From positions 744,001-808,000 of the forward strand of contig CBDHHN010000004.1 in the NCBI GenBank assembly GCA_965263455.1: DNA of 64,000 nt. The letters are read 5' to 3'. The notes under the pieces were generated by a model that saw only the letters and a list, made by a program, of their open reading frames with translations, made no database searches and was not told the DNA's origin. Below, piece after piece: positions 15,098 through 23,909 of the stretch (the stretch's first letter is position 1; each line of letters begins with the position of its first letter). Source of the DNA: CADEDH01 sp965263455 (GTDB taxonomy: Bacteria > Actinomycetota > Acidimicrobiia > Acidimicrobiales > SZUA-35). The translations under genes were made by a program, and so were the position numbers.

Positions 15098-15892
15098 TCA
15101 GTACAGCGAACCGGCTCCACCCGCGGCCGGGGCCGCGCTGTCCCGCACACCCTGGAGGGCGGTCCGGGCCCCGGTGGCCAGAGCCTGCAGGTCGGAGGTC
15201 ACGGTCACCATGGTGAACCCCTGCTCCAGCCGAACCGGGGCCCACCGGGTGTCGGAATGGATGCCGGCGGCGATCCCCCGCCGGGCGCAACCGTCGAGGA
15301 CGGCCTGCAGGGCGTCCTGGAACGAGGCGTCGTCGTTGTTGGAGCCCGGGGGCAGCCCGAGACTGATGCTCAGGTCGGCGGGGCCGACGTAGACGGCGTC
15401 GATGCCGGGCACATCGAGGATGGCGTCGAGGTTGGTCAGGGCCTCGGCCGTCTCGATCATGGGGATGCAGGCGATCTTGTCGTTCGCTTCGGCGTAGTAG
15501 TCGGCTCCGAGGCTTCGGGCGGCCCGGACCGGACCGAAGCTCCGCGATCCGGCCGGGGCGTAGCGACAGGCCCGGGTGGCGGCGACCGCCTCGGCCTCGG
15601 TGTTGACCATGGGGATGATCACGCCCTGGACGCCGGCGTCGAGCACCTTGCCGATGATGCCGGGCTCGTTCCAGGGGACCCGGGCGGTCAGGGTGGCGGG
15701 CGAGGTCGTCAGGGCCTGCAGCAGGGGCACGACGTCGTCGTAGCCGATCATGCCGTGCTGCATGTCGACGTTGACGTAGTCGAAGTCGAGGCCGCTCAGG
15801 TTCTCGGCCCCCTGGGCGCTGTTGGAGCTGAGCCAGAGACCCAGCGCCGCCTCACCGGCGGCCCATCGTGCGTGCAATCCGTTGTCCTTCAC
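15098..15892 (-). CDS. HpcH/HpaI family aldolase
   Basis: The 264-residue protein belongs to class II, metal-dependent pyruvate aldolases such as 4-hydroxy-2-oxoheptanedioate and 2-keto-3-deoxy-L-rhamnonate aldolase. Key segments are DYVNVDMQHG, RVPWNEPG, GVIIPMVNTEAEA with the following Arg-rich helix, IPMIETAEAL with the metal Glu, and VGPADLSISLG with the metal Asp. These enzymes split 2-keto-4-hydroxy acids into pyruvate and an aldehyde. No aromatic-degradation genes are adjacent, so the substrate is undefined. The GTG start has a TACGTT box 7 nt upstream. Confidence 0.88.
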   Translation of the reverse strand: MKDNGLHARWAAGEAALGLWLSSNSAQGAENLSGLDFDYVNVDMQHGMIGYDDVVPLLQALTTSPATLTARVPWNEPGIIGKVLDAGVQGVIIPMVNTEAEAVAATRACRYAPAGSRSFGPVRAARSLGADYYAEANDKIACIPMIETAEALTNLDAILDVPGIDAVYVGPADLSISLGLPPGSNNDDASFQDALQAVLDGCARRGIAAGIHSDTRWAPVRLEQGFTMVTVTSDLQALATGARTALQGVRDSAAPAAGGAGSLY

Positions 15893-15899
15893 CGGACCG

Positions 15900-15905
15900 A
15901 ACGTA
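15900..15905 (-). promoter_or_regulatory. Putative -10 box of the HpcH/HpaI aldolase gene
   Basis: TACGTT on the minus strand ends 7 nt before the GTG at 15892, the same leaderless spacing seen at several other genes in this window. Confidence 0.45.
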
Positions 15906-15938
15906 GTCCGTCGGCGGCCACCGGCCCACCCGACGCCG

Positions 15939-17525
15939 TCAGGGGCGGTCGGCGGGAGATCGACGGCCCGGGCCGATCGAGGTGGGCACCGTCACCCGGC
16001 CGGTCAGGGGACGGCGGGGAAGTTTGGCCCGCAACGAGACCAGGGCCAGGAGCAGCGGATAGATCTCGAGCCGGCCCAGGAGCATGGTGACGATGCCGAC
16101 CGACCGGGCCACCGGATGCAGGTTGAGGAAGTCCTGGGTCGGCCCGACCTCGCCCAGCCCCGGACCGACGTTGCCCAACAGGGTGGCCGAAGCCGAGAAG
16201 GCGGTCACCAGGTCGGCCCCGGTCAGGGCCACCGTCAGCCCGTAGGCCCCGAAGATGGCCACGGTCAGGACCAGGAAGCCGAGGACCTTGTTGGCCACCC
16301 GATCCTCGAGCGAGGCGTCGCCGATGTGGACCGATCGCACGAGTCGGGGATGGATCTGGCGGAGGATCTCCCGCTGGGCGTAGCTGGCGATGGCCAGGAT
16401 TCGGATCAGTTTGACCCCACCGGCCGTGGACCCGGCCATGGCCCCGACCGGGATCAGGATCAGGATCACGGCCTGGGCCGCCTGGCTCCACTGGGCGTAG
16501 TCGGCCAACCCGTAGCCGGTGGTCGACACCACGGCCAGGACCACGAAGGTGGCCTGGCGGAGACTGTCCAGGTCCCGGGGGGCGGTGTCGTTCGACAGGA
16601 ACACCAGCGCGATGGAGGCCAGTACCACGGCGCAGTAGAGCCGGAACTCCACCGATCGGTAGAGCGGGCCGGGACGACCGCGGACCACCTTGTACAGGAG
16701 GGTGAAGCTGGTCCCGGCGGCGAACATGGCCACGATGGCCAGCCACTCGATCAGGGCCGAGTCGAAGTAGGCCATCGACTCGCTGTGGCTGGAGAACCCG
16801 CCGGTCGACACGGTGGTGAAGCTGTGGCCCACAGCGTCGTAGGGCGTCATCCCGGCCAGCCAGTAGGCCAGCGCCAGTACCACGGTGAAGCCCAGGTAGA
16901 TGCCCCACAACCGGCGTGCGGTCTGGGTGACCCGGGGGGTGAGTCGCTCCCCCGTCGGACCCGGCGATTCGGCCGCCAGCAGATCCATCCCACCGCTACC
17001 GACCGTCGGCAGCACGGCCACCACGAGGACGATGACGCCCATCCCGCCCAGCCACTGGGTGATCGACCGCCACATCAGGATCCCGGCCGAGGCGTCCTCG
17101 ATGGGCCGGAGCACGGTGGCCCCGGTGGTGGTGAAGCCCGACACCGACTCGAACAGGGCGTCGTGGGGGGCGGTCAGGGTCCCGGTGACGAGGTAGGGAA
17201 CGGCGCCGACCAGGGCCATGGCCACCCAGGCCCCGGCCACGGTGGTGAACACGTCGGCCTGGACGATCTTGCGGGGGAGGCTGGTGAAACGCCACGTGGC
17301 CAGACCGAGCCCGGCGGTCAGGACCCCGGTCACGGCCAGGGCCCAGGCGTCGGGCCCGCCGTCGATGGCGTCGACCAGCCCGGCCAGGGTGATACCGGCC
17401 CCGCACACCCCGAGCACCATGCCCACCAGGTGCAGGAGCAGGCTCCGCCGCCAGTGGTGCCGCCGCTTGCGAAGCGGTGGTTGGGGAGCCGGCGTCCGCG
17501 CCCGGCCGGGGGAGGTGAGGGTCAT
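15939..17525 (-). CDS. trkH: TrkH family potassium uptake protein
   Basis: The 528-residue integral membrane protein has the TrkH/KtrB layout: a basic N-terminus, multiple hydrophobic pairs and repeated pore loops such as VSGFTTTGATV, VSTGGFSSH and SASATLLGNVGPGLG that line the K+ pathway. It forms the translocating subunit of a potassium uptake system, gated by the cytoplasmic TrkA ring. It overlaps the upstream trkA by 4 nt, so subunits are made together. Confidence 0.92.
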   Translation of the reverse strand: MTLTSPGRARTPAPQPPLRKRRHHWRRSLLLHLVGMVLGVCGAGITLAGLVDAIDGGPDAWALAVTGVLTAGLGLATWRFTSLPRKIVQADVFTTVAGAWVAMALVGAVPYLVTGTLTAPHDALFESVSGFTTTGATVLRPIEDASAGILMWRSITQWLGGMGVIVLVVAVLPTVGSGGMDLLAAESPGPTGERLTPRVTQTARRLWGIYLGFTVVLALAYWLAGMTPYDAVGHSFTTVSTGGFSSHSESMAYFDSALIEWLAIVAMFAAGTSFTLLYKVVRGRPGPLYRSVEFRLYCAVVLASIALVFLSNDTAPRDLDSLRQATFVVLAVVSTTGYGLADYAQWSQAAQAVILILIPVGAMAGSTAGGVKLIRILAIASYAQREILRQIHPRLVRSVHIGDASLEDRVANKVLGFLVLTVAIFGAYGLTVALTGADLVTAFSASATLLGNVGPGLGEVGPTQDFLNLHPVARSVGIVTMLLGRLEIYPLLLALVSLRAKLPRRPLTGRVTVPTSIGPGRRSPADRP

Positions 17526-18871
17526 CCGGTGAAGATCGGTTTGGCCGCCGAGATGGCGGCCGGTCGACCGAAGACCACGATATGGTCCCCGGCCCGCAGT
17601 TCGGTACGACCCCGGACGATCTCGGCCGCGGCGTCGGGTCGGATGACGGCCCCGATGAGAATGCTGTGGGGCAGGTGGAGGTCCTTGACCACGGCCCCGT
17701 CGGCCTTGGACCCGATCCGGATCTCGATCTCGTCGACCTCGGAGTCGCTCTCCAGGAACGTGTTGACGGCGGCCGCGTTGCCGCGGACCCGACGCAGCAC
17801 GGCGTTGGCCGACGCCGTCCGGGGGCTCAGGGCGGCGTCGACCCCGAACCGCCGCACCAGGGGGAGCAGGGCCAGACTGTGGAGGACGACGATCGTGTAG
17901 GTGGCGCCCTCCGAGATGGCGAAGGCACAGGCCAGGGCGTTGGAGCCGTCCTCGCCGGTCACGGCGATGACGGCGTCCATACGGCCCACGTCCTCCTCCA
18001 CCAGCAACTCGGTGTCGGTGGCGTCGCCCTCGATGACGACGACGTCCTTCAACCGGCGGGCCAGGGCCTCGGCCCGGTCCCGGTCCCGCTCGACCAGGAC
18101 GATGTCGGCCCCGGCCTCGGTCAGGCGCTCGGCCACCCGGGCCCCGACGGCGCCGCCGCCGAGCACCATCACCCGGCGGGCGTTGGTCCCGGCCACACCG
18201 AGCAACTCCAGCAGCTCGGCCCGGGCCGACGACTTGCAGATGACCCGGACGTGGTCGCCGGGCAGCAACTGCTGGTCACCCCGGGGGATGACGGTCACGT
18301 TGTCCCGGGTCACGGCCCCGAACAGGAAGTCCCAGTCGGGACCCATGGTCTCGCCGATCTCGGCCAGGAAGCGATGGGCCAGCGGGGAGTCGTCGGCGAT
18401 CACGGCGCCGATGACGGCCAGCTCGCCTCCGGCCATCGGGTAGACCTCGTCGGCCCCGGTGGTGTGGACCAACTCGTAGATCTCGTCGGCGGTGTCGGCG
18501 TCGGGGTCGATCACGACGTCGGCCCCGACGGCCTGACGGAGGTTGGCCCCGGCCGGGCCCCGCAGCTCCGAGGCCTGGAGCCGGACGATGGTGCTCCCCA
18601 CCCCCAGCTCCTTGGCCAGAAGGGAGGCGATCAGGTTGACCTCGTCGTTCTGGGTGACGGCGGCCAGGATGTCGGACCGGTCGACGCCGGCGGTGAGCAG
18701 GTTGGCCGGGCTGGTACCGGTTCCGTTGATCACCTGGACGTCGACCTCGGACGACAGGGCCGACGCCCGGTTGGCATCGACCTCGATGACCACGACGTCG
18801 ATGCCCTCGTCCCGGAGGCGCTGGGCCAGGAACCAGCCGACCTCACCGGCACCGACGATGACAATTCGCAT
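17522..18871 (-). CDS. trkA: TrkA family potassium transport regulatory subunit
   Basis: A 449-residue cytoplasmic protein with two RCK modules: the first Rossmann motif is GAGEVGWFLAQRL at about 7, the second GGGAVGARVAERL near 230, each followed by a TrkA-C domain. It binds NAD(H)/nucleotides and gates TrkH. Order trkA-trkH with a 4-nt overlap gives a complete two-gene K+ uptake operon. A CATCCT box at -12 from the ATG is a weak leaderless promoter. Confidence 0.93.
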   Translation of the reverse strand: MRIVIVGAGEVGWFLAQRLRDEGIDVVVIEVDANRASALSSEVDVQVINGTGTSPANLLTAGVDRSDILAAVTQNDEVNLIASLLAKELGVGSTIVRLQASELRGPAGANLRQAVGADVVIDPDADTADEIYELVHTTGADEVYPMAGGELAVIGAVIADDSPLAHRFLAEIGETMGPDWDFLFGAVTRDNVTVIPRGDQQLLPGDHVRVICKSSARAELLELLGVAGTNARRVMVLGGGAVGARVAERLTEAGADIVLVERDRDRAEALARRLKDVVVIEGDATDTELLVEEDVGRMDAVIAVTGEDGSNALACAFAISEGATYTIVVLHSLALLPLVRRFGVDAALSPRTASANAVLRRVRGNAAAVNTFLESDSEVDEIEIRIGSKADGAVVKDLHLPHSILIGAVIRPDAAAEIVRGRTELRAGDHIVVFGRPAAISAAKPIFTG

Positions 18872-18935
18872 GCCCCAAGGATGGCCCGAGCGGCGGTCGT
18901 TCCGGCGCCGCCTCGACCGGATCAGCCGTACGGGC

Positions 18936-19718
18936 TCAGGAGGAGGCCAGGCTCTTGCGGATCTTGCCCAGCAGGGTGTCGAAGATGTCGGCCAACTCGC
19001 GGCCCTGGGAGCCGAAGGAGTGGATGGGGGCCCGCTCGTGGTGAGCCTGGTTGATCAGGACCCGCTGGGGGATGTGGGGGCTGAGGACGGCCTTGGAGCC
19101 GACCATCTTCTTCAGGTCGTCGATCCGGTCGCGGGCGGCCGAGGACACGGCGGGTACCCGGTTGAGGACGACACCGGCCAGATCGAGGTCGTCGTTGTCG
19201 GCCGACCAGACCTCCTCGATCAGGTCGAGGACCGGGGTCACGCCCCGCAGGCCGAACACCGACGGCTCGACGACGAGGGCGGCCCGATCGGCGGCGGCCA
19301 GCCCGTTCACGGTGTTGAGCCCGAGCGAGGGCCCGCAGTCGATCAGGACGAGATCGAAGGTGCTGGCCACCCCTTTGAGGGCCTTGGTCAGCCGCCGACG
19401 CCCATTGGCGTTGCGGGCGTCGGCGTCGCGCTCGGTGAGGTCGCCGGCGGCTGGAAGCAGCCAGATGCCGTCGCCCCACCCGGAGGCGACGATCATGTCG
19501 CCGGCGGCCCCGCTGCGGTCGGCGGCCAGAGCATCGCCGGTGCCCAGGTTCCCGAGCGAGGGATCGACGCCGAGGGCGTAGGTGGCGTTGGCCTGGGCAT
19601 CGAGATCGACGACCAGCGTCCGGACGCCGGCCGACCACGACGCCGAGGCCAGGCCCAGGGTGAGGGTGGTCTTACCGACGCCACCCTTCTGGTTCAGGAT
19701 CGCAACCGTGTTCGACAT
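18936..19718 (-). CDS. parA: ParA family ATPase (orphan)
   Basis: The 260-residue protein starts with the deviant Walker A KGGVGKTT at 11-18, followed by VVDLDAQANAT (A' motif) and VLIDCGPSLG (Walker B), as in Soj/ParA chromosome and cargo partition ATPases. The C-terminus has VVLNRVP and the IPQRVLINQAH switch-like segment. No parB or parS is adjacent, so it may position another cargo rather than the origin, or the parAB locus lies elsewhere. It stands alone between trkA and the coiled-coil protein gene. Confidence 0.9.
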   Translation of the reverse strand: MSNTVAILNQKGGVGKTTLTLGLASASWSAGVRTLVVDLDAQANATYALGVDPSLGNLGTGDALAADRSGAAGDMIVASGWGDGIWLLPAAGDLTERDADARNANGRRRLTKALKGVASTFDLVLIDCGPSLGLNTVNGLAAADRAALVVEPSVFGLRGVTPVLDLIEEVWSADNDDLDLAGVVLNRVPAVSSAARDRIDDLKKMVGSKAVLSPHIPQRVLINQAHHERAPIHSFGSQGRELADIFDTLLGKIRKSLASS

Positions 19719-19847
19719 AGCCGCCTATCTTTGCAGCGCAATGGGCGAACCGCACCCCCGACGGCCGCGTCTACCTCGACCGGGCCGACGGAGCCCGGGC
19801 GCAGACCGGCTCATCCCGAGGGCCCGATCACGGCCCCGGCGATGATC

Positions 19848-20318
19848 TCAGGTGCTGGCCAGACGGACGCCTTCTTGGCGTCGGATGTCGATGACGTCGG
19901 CGTTCTTCACGGTGTCGAGCAGCGAGCGGAGGCGGGCGATCTCGGTCTCGTGCTCATCGCGACGACGGCGGGCGGCGGTGAGGGCGCCGTCGGCCCGTGC
20001 GATCAGCGTCCGCAGGGAGGCGACCTCGGTCTCCAGCTCGGCGTTGCGCCGCATGAGTTCGCTCTCCTGGGGGATCGAACTCGGGGGTCGACGTTCGGTC
20101 AGCCGGGAGTCGGTCTTCTCACCCGATCGATAGGCGAAGAGATCGTTGACGGCCTGCGTGCGCTGCCGCTCGATCTTCTTCCTGCTCTCGACCAGCTTTC
20201 GAATGGTCCGCTGGTGACGACGATCGAGGAACCATACGAAGAAGCATCCAACCAGGATTCCTATGGCAGCCCCAATAGCCAAACTTCCGATATCCATCTG
20301 CATCCACTCCGCCGTCAT
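19848..20318 (-). CDS. Single-span membrane protein with coiled coil
   Basis: A 156-residue protein of unknown function. After a short N-terminus one transmembrane helix (SLAIGAAIGILVGCFFVWFLD) is followed by a highly charged helical region and a clear heptad coiled coil (ELMRRNAELETEVASLRTLIARA and beyond). The start may be the ATG at 20318 or one at 20300 or 20294. The same architecture recurs at 24767-25288, so these may be paralogous envelope or division scaffold proteins. A well-formed promoter lies upstream. Confidence 0.6.
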   Translation of the reverse strand: MTAEWMQMDIGSLAIGAAIGILVGCFFVWFLDRRHQRTIRKLVESRKKIERQRTQAVNDLFAYRSGEKTDSRLTERRPPSSIPQESELMRRNAELETEVASLRTLIARADGALTAARRRRDEHETEIARLRSLLDTVKNADVIDIRRQEGVRLAST

Positions 20319-20371
20319 CGAGCACTCGGACAGGCAGAATTGCCCAGCCCGGGTGTCGCGTGGTTGGCCAA

Positions 20372-20400
20372 ATCGTAACCAACAGCGCGCTGAATGTCCA
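20372..20400 (-). promoter_or_regulatory. Good sigma-A-type promoter of the coiled-coil protein gene
   Basis: TGGACA (20400-20395, five of six consensus bases) and TACGAT (20377-20372) are separated by exactly 17 nt on the minus strand, in a visibly more A+T-rich stretch. The leader would be about 50 nt. Confidence 0.55.
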
Positions 20401-20581
20401 TCGTGATGTTTTCATGACGCCCGTTGGCCCACTCCTGGAGCGGCCCAACGACCCTCGGTCATCTATTCGCAACATCGCAACAGAGGCTCCGAGGGCCCTG
20501 GTTAGTCATCTGGATAGGCGTCACGGGCGTCCTCAGCCCGTCGGCCGCCGGAGGCCGCCGACCACACCGGCGGCCGTCAAG

Positions 20582-20587
20582 TACCGT
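20582..20587 (+). promoter_or_regulatory. Putative -10 box of the M50 protease gene
   Basis: TACCGT ends 7 nt before the GTG at 20595; it favours this GTG over longer readings of the frame. Confidence 0.45.
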
Positions 20588-20594
20588 GCGGGAG

Positions 20595-21440
20595 GTGAGC
20601 GCCCTCAGCTACGACGGCCGCACCCGCTCCCCCGTCAGACCGAGCCCGGCCTTCCTGGTCGTCGTGGCGGCCACCGCCCTCGGCGGCTGGTTGTGCGTCA
20701 CCGGGGCCGTCGATCCCGGGATCGCCGTGTTCGTGTTCGTGTTCGCAGGGTGGATCCTGTCGCTCATCTTCCACGAGTTCGCCCACGCCGTGGTGGCGTG
20801 GCGAGGCGGTGACCGGTCCATCCCGGCCAAGGGGTATCTGACCCTCGACCCCCGGCGTTACGCCGATCCCCTGACCTCGATGATCCTCCCCCTGATCTTC
20901 CTGGTGGCCGGAGGCATCGGACTGCCCGGCGGGGCGGTGTGGATCAACCGGGCCGCCCTACGGTCCCGGGTCACGGCCAGCCTGGTCTCGCTGGCCGGCC
21001 CCGCCACCAACCTGGTGTTCGCCGCCGCCTGCCTGATCCCGATCTCGATCAACCTCGTGCGCCCCGGCGACCATCCGGTCTTCGCCGCCGCCCTCGGTTT
21101 TCTGGGCTTCCTCCAGGTGGTGGCCTTCGTCCTGAACCTGTTGCCCGTCCCCGGCCTCGACGGCTTCGGGGCTCTGGAGCCCTTCCTCCCCCGGTCGGTA
21201 CTGGCCGCCGTGGCCCCGCTCCGGGCCTGGGGCATGTTCGTCCTGATCGCCGTGCTCTTCTACGTCGACCCGGTCCGCGATGGTTTCTGGGACGTGATCG
21301 AGGGGGTGGCCGGTGTGTTCGGGGTCGACCACACCATCGCCGACGAGGACCTGGTCCGCACCGGCTTCGACCCCGAGCTGGGGCCGGGCCGATGGCCCCT
21401 GCGTTCGGCCGGCTGGCGACTGTTCCGATTCTGGGAGTGA
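20595..21440 (+). CDS. M50 family (site-2-protease-like) membrane metalloprotease
   Basis: The 281-residue polytopic protein carries the zinc motif HEFAH at 60-64 inside a hydrophobic helix and the second M50 motif NLLPVPGLDG at 181-190, so active-site residues are complete. Members cleave transmembrane segments of regulatory proteins; this compact type without a PDZ domain is widespread and mostly uncharacterised. The C-terminal 60 residues are soluble. The start is the GTG after GGGAG, with TACCGT just upstream. Confidence 0.88.
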   Translation: MSALSYDGRTRSPVRPSPAFLVVVAATALGGWLCVTGAVDPGIAVFVFVFAGWILSLIFHEFAHAVVAWRGGDRSIPAKGYLTLDPRRYADPLTSMILPLIFLVAGGIGLPGGAVWINRAALRSRVTASLVSLAGPATNLVFAAACLIPISINLVRPGDHPVFAAALGFLGFLQVVAFVLNLLPVPGLDGFGALEPFLPRSVLAAVAPLRAWGMFVLIAVLFYVDPVRDGFWDVIEGVAGVFGVDHTIADEDLVRTGFDPELGPGRWPLRSAGWRLFRFWE

Positions 21441-21466
21441 GCGATCCCGCTGCCGGGGACCGCCAC

Positions 21467-21482
21467 CGGTCCGATCGGACCG
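21467..21482. terminator. 16-bp perfect palindrome between convergent genes
   Basis: CGGTCCGATCGGACCG lies between the M50 stop (21440) and the HAD phosphatase stop (21486). It could fold as a short hairpin ending both transcripts, or be a protein site. Confidence 0.3.
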
Positions 21483-21485
21483 CTC

Positions 21486-22319
21486 TCAGTCCGGTAGGGG
21501 CACCGGGCCCCCATGCTGGTCGAGCAACTCGGTCGTGAGCTGTTCGAGCACCTCGGCCACGGCGTCGTCGTCGTGGTGGCCGATGACCTGATCGGCGGTG
21601 GCGAGGGCGTCGTCGGTGGCGTTGGCCATGGCGTAGGACCGTCCGGCCCAGCCCAGCATCGGCAGGTCGTTGTGGTTGTCGCCCAGGGCGGCGACCTGGG
21701 CCGCCTCGAACCCGAGATCGGCGGCCAGCAGCTCCAGCGCCGTGGCCTTGGTCACCAACTCGGTGGCCAGTTCGATGAAGGGCAGGCCCGAGTAGGCGGC
21801 GGTGGCCGACCCGCCGACGGCGGCCGACGACCTGCGATACAGCTCGTCGATCCCGAGCTCGGGGTGGAAGACCAGGACCTTCTGCACCGAGTCGGTGATG
21901 TGGTCCAACACGTCCTCCGAGGGCGGGATGGTCGGGACCTGGGGCACCAGGCGCTCGAAGCCCGACTCGAACACGGCCGAATCGGGGAACTCGATGGCCA
22001 GGCCGCAACCGGGAACGGCGCGGCGGAGCGCGGCCACCAGGTCGCGGGCCACCCCCGGCTCGAAGTAGAAGGCACGGATCGACTCGTTGTGCCCTGCGTG
22101 CCAGGTCACCGACCCGTTGGCGAAGATCCACCACGGCAGCTCGGGCAACTGGGCCATGACGTCGGTGGCCACCATGCGGGGCCGGCCGGTGGCCGGGACC
22201 ACCAACAGGCCGGCATCGAGGGCGGCTCGCACCGCCGCCACCGTCCGGGGCGACACGATGCCGTCGGAACGGAGCAACGTCCCGTCGAGGTCGGTGGCCA
22301 CCAGCCGGACCGCGGTCAT
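21486..22319 (-). CDS. Cof-type HAD-IIB phosphatase
   Basis: The 277-residue protein has HAD motif I DLDGTLL (Asp10, Asp12), motif II around VVPATGRP, and motif IV GDNHNDLPML; the long insertion between motifs II and III marks the IIB cap of Cof-type phosphatases. These enzymes dephosphorylate sugar phosphates, nucleotides or cofactors, often with broad specificity. The ATG overlaps the decarboxylase stop by 4 nt (ATGA), so the two genes are coupled. Confidence 0.9.
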   Translation of the reverse strand: MTAVRLVATDLDGTLLRSDGIVSPRTVAAVRAALDAGLLVVPATGRPRMVATDVMAQLPELPWWIFANGSVTWHAGHNESIRAFYFEPGVARDLVAALRRAVPGCGLAIEFPDSAVFESGFERLVPQVPTIPPSEDVLDHITDSVQKVLVFHPELGIDELYRRSSAAVGGSATAAYSGLPFIELATELVTKATALELLAADLGFEAAQVAALGDNHNDLPMLGWAGRSYAMANATDDALATADQVIGHHDDDAVAEVLEQLTTELLDQHGGPVPLPD

Positions 22320-23788
22320 GCCCCGACCCCCTCGACCCCGGCCGGGACCGTCCCACCGGACCCGCCGGCCAACTCGTTCATGATCGCCCACAGGCGTTCC
22401 ACGTGGTGCTTCTCGGTTCCCTCGACCCCGACCGAGACCCGCACCATCCACGAGCCGTCGAGGACCGACGGCGTCAGGTAGGCCTGACCGGAGGCGTTGA
22501 TGGCGGCGACCCACGCCGTGGTGTGCGACTCCAGGGCCTCACCGGAGAGGGGCTGCCCGTCGGGACCGGCCGGCCGATGGCGCACGCACACCGTCTGCAA
22601 CCGGACCGGGGCCACGAGTTCCCAGTCGGGGTGGGCCACGACCTGGTCGGCCAACCACCGGGCGTTGACCATGTCCCGGCGCACCCGATCCTGGATGGTG
22701 GCCACGCCATCCAGGCGAAGCTGGAACCACAACTTGAGGGCCCGGAACCGGCGACCGAGCGGGATACCCCAGTCGCGGTACTGGGTGACCTGGCCGTCGG
22801 CCTCGGACCTGAGGTAGCTGGGGTTGGTCGACATCACCCGCTGGAGGACGTCGACGTCGCGCACGTAGTACAGGGAGGTGTCGAGCACGGTCCCCATCCA
22901 CTTGTGGGGGTTCCAACACAGGGAGTCGGCCCCCTCGACCCCGTCCCACAGACCCCGATGCTCGGGGCACAGCATGGCGGTGCCGGCCATGGCGGCGTCG
23001 ACGTGGACCCAGGCCCCGTGTTCGGCCGCCGCCGCCACCACGTCGGCCACCGGGTCCATGGCCGTGGTGCCGGTGGTGCCCACCGTGGCCACCACCGCAG
23101 CCGGGGTGCGGCCCCCGGCCACGTCGTCGGCCATGGCCCGGACCAGGGCCTCGACCGACAGGGCGTAGGTGTCGGGGTCGTGATCGACGACCCGGAGGTG
23201 GTCGTTGCCGTAGCCGGCCAACAGGGCCGCCTTGCGAACCGAGGAGTGGGCCTGGGCCGTGGTGTAGACGCAAAGGGGACGGTCGAGACCGGCCAGGCCG
23301 GTGGTGTTCTGGGCGAAGTCGGCGGCCCGCTCCCGGGCCGTGAGCAGGGCCACGAAGCAGGCGGTGGATGCGGTGTCATGGATGGTGCCCGACCAGGCTG
23401 CGGACAGACCCGTGAGGACCCGGAGCCAGTCGCACACCACCTCCTCGACCTCGGTCAGGGCCGGGCCGCTCTCCCACGAGATGCCCAGGCCCCCGAGGCC
23501 GGACGAGGCGATGTCGCCCAGGACCGACGACAGTGCGGCGTTGGACGGGAACCAGCCGAAGTGCATGGGGTGCTGGACCTGGGTCAGGCCCGGGACCACG
23601 ATCTGTTCCAGGTCGGCCAGCACGGCCTCGATGTCATCGGTTGCCGTCGGCGGCTCGGGCGGCAGGGCCGCCGCCACCTGGCCGGGGCCGGTCCGGGCCC
23701 GTACCGGGCCCTCGGGTACGGCCTGACGATGGTCGGCGATCCAGTCGATGAGCCGGTGGCCGGCGGTGCGGAACTCCTCGGGCGTCAT
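22316..23788 (-). CDS. PLP-dependent group II amino acid decarboxylase (DDC-like)
   Basis: The 490-residue protein matches aromatic L-amino-acid/tyrosine decarboxylases. The ring-stacking His181 (AHSS), cofactor Asp264 in HVDAA, and Schiff-base Lys296 in NPHKWMG are all present, as is the HPMHFGWFPS N-terminal substrate segment. It would turn an aromatic amino acid into an amine; the specific substrate is not decidable here. It leads a two-gene operon with the HAD phosphatase. A TAGGCT box lies 9 nt before the ATG. Confidence 0.9.
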   Translation of the reverse strand: MTPEEFRTAGHRLIDWIADHRQAVPEGPVRARTGPGQVAAALPPEPPTATDDIEAVLADLEQIVVPGLTQVQHPMHFGWFPSNAALSSVLGDIASSGLGGLGISWESGPALTEVEEVVCDWLRVLTGLSAAWSGTIHDTASTACFVALLTARERAADFAQNTTGLAGLDRPLCVYTTAQAHSSVRKAALLAGYGNDHLRVVDHDPDTYALSVEALVRAMADDVAGGRTPAAVVATVGTTGTTAMDPVADVVAAAAEHGAWVHVDAAMAGTAMLCPEHRGLWDGVEGADSLCWNPHKWMGTVLDTSLYYVRDVDVLQRVMSTNPSYLRSEADGQVTQYRDWGIPLGRRFRALKLWFQLRLDGVATIQDRVRRDMVNARWLADQVVAHPDWELVAPVRLQTVCVRHRPAGPDGQPLSGEALESHTTAWVAAINASGQAYLTPSVLDGSWMVRVSVGVEGTEKHHVERLWAIMNELAGGSGGTVPAGVEGVGA

Positions 23789-23909
23789 GAACCGGCGAGC
23801 CTAGACGGGTGCGACCGGGGCTCCGACACCCGGGATCGGGCCGCCGGGGCCCCCGGGCAGAAGGGGCCCCAGGTGGAAACGGGGGCCGCCCGGCGGCAGG
23901 GTGGAGGTC

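Noticed and set aside
12928..15216. 762-residue open frame on the plus strand
   Set aside because: Spans the GH3 gene in antisense and ung out of frame; low-complexity translation.
15822..17900. 692-residue open frame on the plus strand over trkH
   Set aside because: Compositional shadow of trkH and trkA; no recognisable motifs and incompatible with the clear minus-strand genes.
18936..19718. ParA gene as evidence for the replication origin region
   Set aside because: No parB, parS, rnpA, gidB, dnaA or DnaA boxes accompany it, so it is treated as an orphan ParA.
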